Assembly (NCBI GenBank): GCA_000727475.1
Contig: KL647311.1
Location: 430,073 to 494,072, forward strand
Source of the DNA: Sarcocystis neurona
Taxonomy: Eukaryota > Apicomplexa > Conoidasida > Eucoccidiorida > Sarcocystidae
Direction: 5' to 3'
DNA length: 64,000 nucleotides
Part shown: positions 58,481 to 64,000 of the stretch, in pieces
How the letters are laid out: every line of letters begins with the position of its first letter
Numbering within the stretch: position 1 is the stretch's first letter
Translations under genes and position numbers: made by a program
The notes under the pieces: model-generated
Told to the model about the DNA's origin: nothing
Seen by the model: only the letters and a program-made list of their open reading frames with translations
Databases searched by the model: none

Positions 58481-59808
58481 GTGCACAGTACGGTTGTCGT
58501 CCACAGAATAAACTCAAGTGCCGTTGTTGCCCACAAAATAAACTTGAGAGGCATCCACGAAAAAGCGCCCCCCCGCAGTGTTGAAAGCTAGACCAAGTAG
58601 CCAGCAACTTCCGGGCCTTCGTCACTCCTGCGAGTGACAAACTGCAAGCTGCGGTTCAATGAATTTGTGTGCTGGTGGCGCAAAGGTCGGCCTCTGCCAC
58701 ATCAATCAGCGCAGCACCAACACCAGCACCACGAAACTGGTAAAAATTCTCAGGTCCATCAGCCGCAGCATCAGCAGCAACGAAACTAGCGAGGCGGAAG
58801 CCAGGGGCCACAAAACGAGTAAGCCAGCCCACCCGCAGCAATAGCAGGAGCACGTCTGACATGGGCAACAACTGCCGGACAGCAGCAGCACTGGAAGCCA
58901 CAGAGTCGCGCGTGGTGCTGCTGTGTCGCTGCTGTTACGTTGGCTGCTGAGGTTGCATCCTCCTTTGTCGTGCTTACTCCTACACTTGCATCACCGGCCG
59001 ACTCCGGTGCGCCGATACAGCCAACGATGCTGCTGCTGCCGAGTGTCCCCGTTAATAATTTTGCCATATACCTCAAGGCAGCTGCGGAGGCCGTGGCCCT
59101 GCTGGTGCGTTCTTCTGCTAAGGTGTGAGGCTAAAAAGGACCTCTTCCAACAGGCAGCGTGGGTGCAAGTGCGCCACCTTCACGCCCTCCGTAAAGCAGG
59201 AATGGCTGTCCTCGTTGTTACTGAAATTGGCTCGCCCCTGCAGCAATTTGCTGCTGCTGCTGCTAGTCCCGCGTTACCACGATGCCCTCGTCTCGCTGCT
59301 CTGGGGGCGGGACATCGGACGGTTGACAAAACTGTCACGACGTGATCCCCCTTATGCAGGACAAAATCCAGATTAGCAACAAGATATCTGCGCACGCAGC
59401 AGGAACACCAGACCAGGGCACCCCGGCCACTAGCAGCCGAATGTCTGCACCTGCAGCTGGGTCCCATAATGCTGACAGCTATGCATTGCCCCAGTAGCAC
59501 AGCAAATTGACAGCAGCATACTGGCAACACAGCAACGACCACAAGCAAAGCCCTGGTAGCACAGAAATGTATATTTCGACATCTGTGTGTGTATATACGG
59601 TATACACATATATATATATATATGTGGTTGTGCGCATAGAGGAGTTTGTACATGGGGGATACGGAATAATAACTCAGGGGTGTGGGGGGCAGGAAAACGG
59701 GGCACCGGCAGCAGCAGCAGCTGCAGTAACAGAGTGGAGAATATAAGCTTCGGTGCTGGTTGGCTTTGGCGTCTTTGCAGAAGCACGTCTCTCAGCCGTG
59801 TTGACGCC

Positions 59809-62800
59809 ATGCCAAGCGGAGCTGTCCCAGTTGCAGACGCAGCAGCACCGTCAACAGCTGCGGTCGCGGCCTTTGCAGAAAAGGATGGCAAGCAGCACCA
59901 GCAGCAAAATGGGAAAAGGACCTCACCACAATTAATGGATCAGGCGGTCGTGCCACCGATTCTTGCCCGCGCTGCTGCTTCGTTTCAACCGCATTTCTTC
60001 AATGCAAACGAGCGCAACTGGCATAAACAGAGAAAATGGACGCCTCTTCTTGATTCTAGGACCTCAACACCAGGCGTCACTACGTGGAGAGCAGGCAGTC
60101 CCACGCGGCCCACAACAGCAAGGACAGCCAGTTCCCCGTCCACACAAGTGAGCGACTCACTGCTACAAAGAGCAGCAGCAGAGACAAGCACGTGTAGAAT
60201 GTACGTCTCCCCTTGGCAGCCACACAGTCACTGGCTTCACCTGAGAGGTTTCAGTAGATCGGCTGATAGATCACTCTGGACGTCAGCAAAGGCAGCGACG
60301 GCAGCCGCAGTAGCAGCACAGTGCTGCGCCGTATCGGCGACGCAGTGATATAGAGATTTCTGTTTCTGTATGTGTAAGTATGCATGTACACATTAGTGAA
60401 CACCTGAGTATATGGACGCACTCGTGGAGAGATATATATGCATATGTATATGCATGCTTTGAGCAGTTTTAAATTGACGATATACTCTTGCATTGGCTGA
60501 CCAGAATACATCAACAACCGCACTTCTTGCATAGCGCCAGGCACTCAGAGGTCCTTGTTTGCCGACAGCGTGCCGGCGCCACGTGAGCACAATAGCGCTA
60601 CACCGAGCACTACCCATAAGATGGACAAGTTGAGGGCTGTGTGGCAGACCTTTATTTCTTGAGGCGCACGGCATTGATGGGATCAGTCTGCGAGACACCT
60701 GTCTGTCTTCCCTCTCTGGTGACGTTCCGCAGCACTTCCGGATGACGCGGCTTGGTGCTCTGCTGCCCAGACTGCAGCTTTGCGAGTGCGTCCTCCTCGT
60801 GGTACGGCTGCTGTTGTTTGGCTTCCATATTCTCTGTTGCCTGCTGGTCCTGCGGTGCGTCTTTACTCTGCTGCTGATCTTCCGTCTGGTGCAGCGCTCC
60901 CCTGCAACTACCGCTGCCGGAGCGGCCGACGCTACTCCAGGTCCAACGCCCACTATCAGTGGGGAAACCGCTGGCGTCCCCTCACCGCCGTCGCTGATCG
61001 AGAACTTTCTGCTCCAGTGTTTTGCGGATATTTCCGTCCACGCACCGCATGCACCCGTTCCTACACCGGCAGCAGTAGGCGACGCAGCACGGGGACCTGG
61101 AAGCCCCCGTGGTCATCAGATGTTCCCCAGTCACGCAGGTAAAGCTTGCGCTTCGGAATGCCGTAGTACTGCGTGCCAGCAGCAGAGGGAACCCTCTCTT
61201 TTTGTGAGGTTTATAAACTTCCTACTGCTCTCAGACATTGCAAACCTCACAGCAACTTCTCGGCTGACCAGGGAGCTTCTTTTCCCTTCCTCTTGTATTG
61301 CGCCGTTGAGTTGTTTGTCTGCTGCTGCTTGTTCCTATTTGGCCAAATCCCAGTGCCCTTTTCCCGGCTCTCTGTGCTCCGGTCTGTGTGCCCCTTCTAC
61401 AGCCGCTGCTCCCTCGTCTAGCTTGTTGTATTACCACGCCCTTCTGAACAGTCCTCAAGTGTATCTGCTTCGTGAAAAAGTGTACGCCCTACTTCTCTGG
61501 CGCGTTGCATGTGGCCGCCCGTTTACAAATATGTACAGTTGCTGTTCTGCGCTCTTGCCTGATATTGTTGGAGACTGTGTTAGCAGCTATCGGGCTGCCC
61601 TGCGACACTTCCTCCTTCAGCAACGGCAGTGGCTCTCGTCCCGTCCTTTTTTTCACGAAAACTGGCAACACTTCGTCGTGTATGCTGTTGACACAGCGGG
61701 GTGCAGGAAAGCGGAACAGATACGTGCACGGCAGACGAAAAGAGAGGTGCTGGTAGCTCCAGTAAAGCAGCGCGTGTTACAACAGCACCAGGTTCCGGGC
61801 GAAGCCGTGATGCAGCATCGGCAGCTGTGTGATTCTGAGTCTCTCGATGAGGCCAGCTTCCATGCATCTGGTAGCCGGCAGCTGCGCGCAGGAAATTATG
61901 CTTCAGTAGGCCCCTCCACAGCTTCAGGTCTGCTGCCTGCTGCAGCATCCAAAGAGATCCTCTGCAGCGACGTACCAGGGCCTTCGGCCGCAGAGGCAGC
62001 GTGTACGCAGGTTGGTAACGTAGCAGCGAGAGGGTGCTCATGTACACGAGGACCCGGTGTGGACGTTCAGAAGTATAGCGTGCGGAGGACTGAAAGGGTA
62101 GTTAACGACGGTGATACGGATATAGCCAGTGGACTCGAAAAGCGTTATTTTCCAGGAGTCCCACCTTCTAAGGAGCTTGTGGCGGGAATCTCACGGTGCG
62201 ACGCTAGTGAATTTGGCTATCCCAACAACTCTTTCCTCACAGCAGTAGCGTGCAATCGTTTTCCGCAGTCGGATCAGCTTCCTGTGTTTGTTTCGGCTCT
62301 GAGCGGCAGCTGGAACAAACAGGGCAGCTGGTGCCGATTATGGACTTTCGTCGACGACCTGCAGATAGGTGCTGAGCCAGCGAGTCCGCCCGTGCTTCTT
62401 CTTCCTGCCCTGCCACCAGCGCATGCAGCAGCGCAGCGGCGTGTGGTCGAGGGGAACACAGGCACGTGGTGGAGTTCGTGGATGCACTTCATTCCGCAGA
62501 TGCCCGTACTGCTCGTTATTCAGCAGCTGCAACAGCAGCAGCCGCGTATACCGCTAGTAGGTTGCAACCGCATGCCCGTCGTGGCAGTCTCCGTGTATGA
62601 CTTCACCCCCTTTCTAGATGCCTGCAAGGATCGTCATCGAAGCGGTGAGGCGAAAAAGCAGCACTCTCAGAAACAAGGCGTGCTGGCTGGTGAAGCAATG
62701 ACAGGGCTGACAATAATGGGCACTGTCTTTCCAGAACAGGAAACAGTGCCCTTGTCACCAGCACCGAAAACTGTCCGGCCCGTCAGAACACAGCTGTTCT

Positions 62801-64000
62801 CTTTAAAGGAGGTGACCGATGATTCTTGCCCAACTCAGTCGTCGGTCGGAACACCAGCTGCTGGTATCGTAGACGCAGCCTTTTCTGCGTGTTCCGGCAG
62901 TTGTCATTTGGGCAGTGCCGGATCACGCCCAATGGATAGACCACAACACCAGTACTCATGGGACGCGCGACCGAAGCATCTGTGGGCACTTCTCGCCAGC
63001 GGAAATCTTCTTGTGATTGACATGGAGCGCTTGATACCTATATCCAAGCATACTGCTGAGAGAAGTTGTGCTGCGCCGCCTTTCACCACCAGAGACAATC
63101 CTGTAGTAGGTCGTCGCGTCTTACCATTCAGCTCCGCAGATCGCTGCTGTGGCGGCACAAACAGCGGGGGAGAAACTTCAGCAGCCGTTGTTGTTCAAGA
63201 GAAGGCTCTTTTTTTCACCGATACGCGCACATCACACATGTCCATTTTCGCCGACTTGCGCAGAGAGAAAGGCCAAAAATGCACACTGTCTGGATCTCCT
63301 GCAACTGGTGACGCAAACATCATTGCTGCCGATGCCACGGGTACGCCAGACAAGCACGTGCCATTTCTTTGTCTGCAACGCGACGGCTACGGCTAATCAT
63401 GCAGGTAGTCTCGCCACCAATTCGTAGCCGTCTTTATCAAATTTTTCCTCCTGACAGGCCTCACACACTCTAGCCAAGAATCACGCTTAACACGCGATCT
63501 TTGAAAAATTGTTTGTACCGTTGACCCACACAGACTTCAGCAGGTAGGAGGCGGCCATGTTCCGAAAGGACCAACAAAAGTTTTCGGTTGTTCTGACGGT
63601 GATCCCTGCGCTGGCCTTTCACAGGGGCGACCGTGGCTTCTCTCTTGGACTCCCCTCATGCCGTGCGCTTGTGGGACATACGAGGTGGAAGCACCCTTCT
63701 TGCAGTACCTCCTCTGAAAGGTTTTTATTTAGTCAGTCGAAACAAGTCTCGTCTACTTGAAAGGAGGCCAACATATAACACCAGTTCAGTCCTGTCGGCT
63801 GCCGAGAATAACACGTTCGTACTCCGGTACAACTCTGCGCGATTTGCCTATTTTACCGCCGCCGACGCAGCTACGGCGTGCTCTCGAGAGATCATAACCC
63901 TCTCACGACGTCTGAAGGCGGAAAATCCGCCAGTCTCATCAACGAGATGTGATGCGCTGCAAGCGGCAGTGCTTCGCCGAGCAGCGGTAAAAGTCGCATA
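59809..64000 (+). CDS. WD40-type protein with possible F-box-like segment (3' partial)
   Basis: The model uses exons 59809-60147 (ATG; contains HFFNANERNWHKQRKWTPLL), 60733-63307 and 63625 to the window edge. Junctions ACACAA|GTGAGC, TTCCGCAG|C, ACTG|GTGACG and TTTCACAG|G are all in phase. Exon 2 opens with a Leu/Cys/Val-rich hydrophobic stretch (VLLVVRLLLFGFHILCCLLV), which may be a membrane segment or an artefact of CTG triplets. FLLLSDIANLTATSRLTREL resembles an F-box helix. WD-like strands follow: CRLWTFVDD, VVAVSVYDF, HLWALLASGNLLVIDMERL, LFFTDTRTSHMSIFADLR, and across the last junction SLLDSPHAVRLWDIRGGS. The first exon could instead belong to a separate small gene. Function is unknown. 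Confidence 0.6.

Larger units (their letters stand above)
56898..59808. other. Old tandem repeats followed by weak plus-strand exon candidates
   Basis: 57100-57450 and 57770-58480 are degenerate tandem repeats, listed separately. From 58640 the sequence regains GCAGCA runs. Plus frames at about 58930-59108 (SSFVVLTPTLASPADSGAPI, ending at AAG|GTGTGA) and 59159-59341 (VQVRHLHALRKAGMAVLVVT, after CCAACAG) join in phase 0 and could be exons of an unrecognised gene. Antisense frames are open too. Confidence 0.35.

Noticed and set aside
59180..59653. Minus-strand ORF reading VANLDFVLHKGDHVVTVLST
   Set aside because: It looks protein-like, but the plus strand offers an equally open reading with better splice sites. 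There is no start, junction or family match to support it.
1..64000. tRNA or rRNA genes, telomeric TTTAGGG arrays, LTR retrotransposon domains
   Set aside because: I looked for B-box-like GGTTCGA motifs, telomere heptamers, and reverse transcriptase or integrase motifs, and saw none that hold up. A covariance-model and repeat-library search would be needed to exclude them.

Overview
This window looks like nuclear DNA of a coccidian apicomplexan, most probably an Eimeria species. The evidence is dense (CAG)n/(CTG)n tracts read as Ala, Ser, Gln or Leu/Cys runs, long (TA)n and (CA)n microsatellites, genes split by GT-AG introns, catalytic domains interrupted by huge homopolymeric amino-acid insertions, and alternation of repeat-rich and repeat-poor stretches. 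There is no operon structure, no ribosome-binding-site pattern and no phage or plasmid signature. The genus is inferred from these habits and was not tested by a database search. All gene models were built by hand from conserved motifs, GT-AG junctions and reading-phase agreement.

Layout from left to right. (1) About 1-9.6 kb, plus strand: the beta subunit of protein farnesyltransferase (5' end not resolved), five exons with all three zinc ligands. (2) 9.8-10.9 kb, minus: a candidate small four-exon gene of unknown function. (3) 11-17 kb: mostly non-coding, with microsatellites, a 170-bp direct duplication and degenerate tandem repeats. (4) 17.0-21.0 kb, plus: a 1326-codon open frame with a membrane segment and a split domain resembling the YiiX/DUF830 permuted-papain fold, apparently without its catalytic pair. 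(5) 21-29.6 kb: microsatellites, minisatellites and weak candidate exons. (6) 29.6-40.5 kb, minus: a six-exon WRAP53/TCAB1 (telomerase Cajal body protein 1) orthologue with kilobase introns; a 149-codon antisense ORF lies in intron 1. (7) 40.6-47.5 kb: duplicated blocks, then a repeat-poor island with small candidate genes. (8) 47.6-54.0 kb, plus: diaminopimelate decarboxylase (LysA) in five exons, one only 24 nt, with a C-terminal membrane anchor. (9) 54-59.8 kb: candidate small genes and old tandem repeats. (10) 59.8-64 kb, plus: a WD40-type protein with a possible F-box-like segment, running off the right edge.

The genes do not form a pathway. The recognised ones concern protein prenylation, telomerase/scaRNA handling and lysine biosynthesis. 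The strongest calls are farnesyltransferase beta, TCAB1 and LysA, because conserved blocks from separate exons join in phase into the family consensus. The most unusual points are the tail-anchored LysA, the TCAB1 orthologue in an apicomplexan, the interrupted farnesyltransferase barrel and the likely inactive YiiX-like protein.
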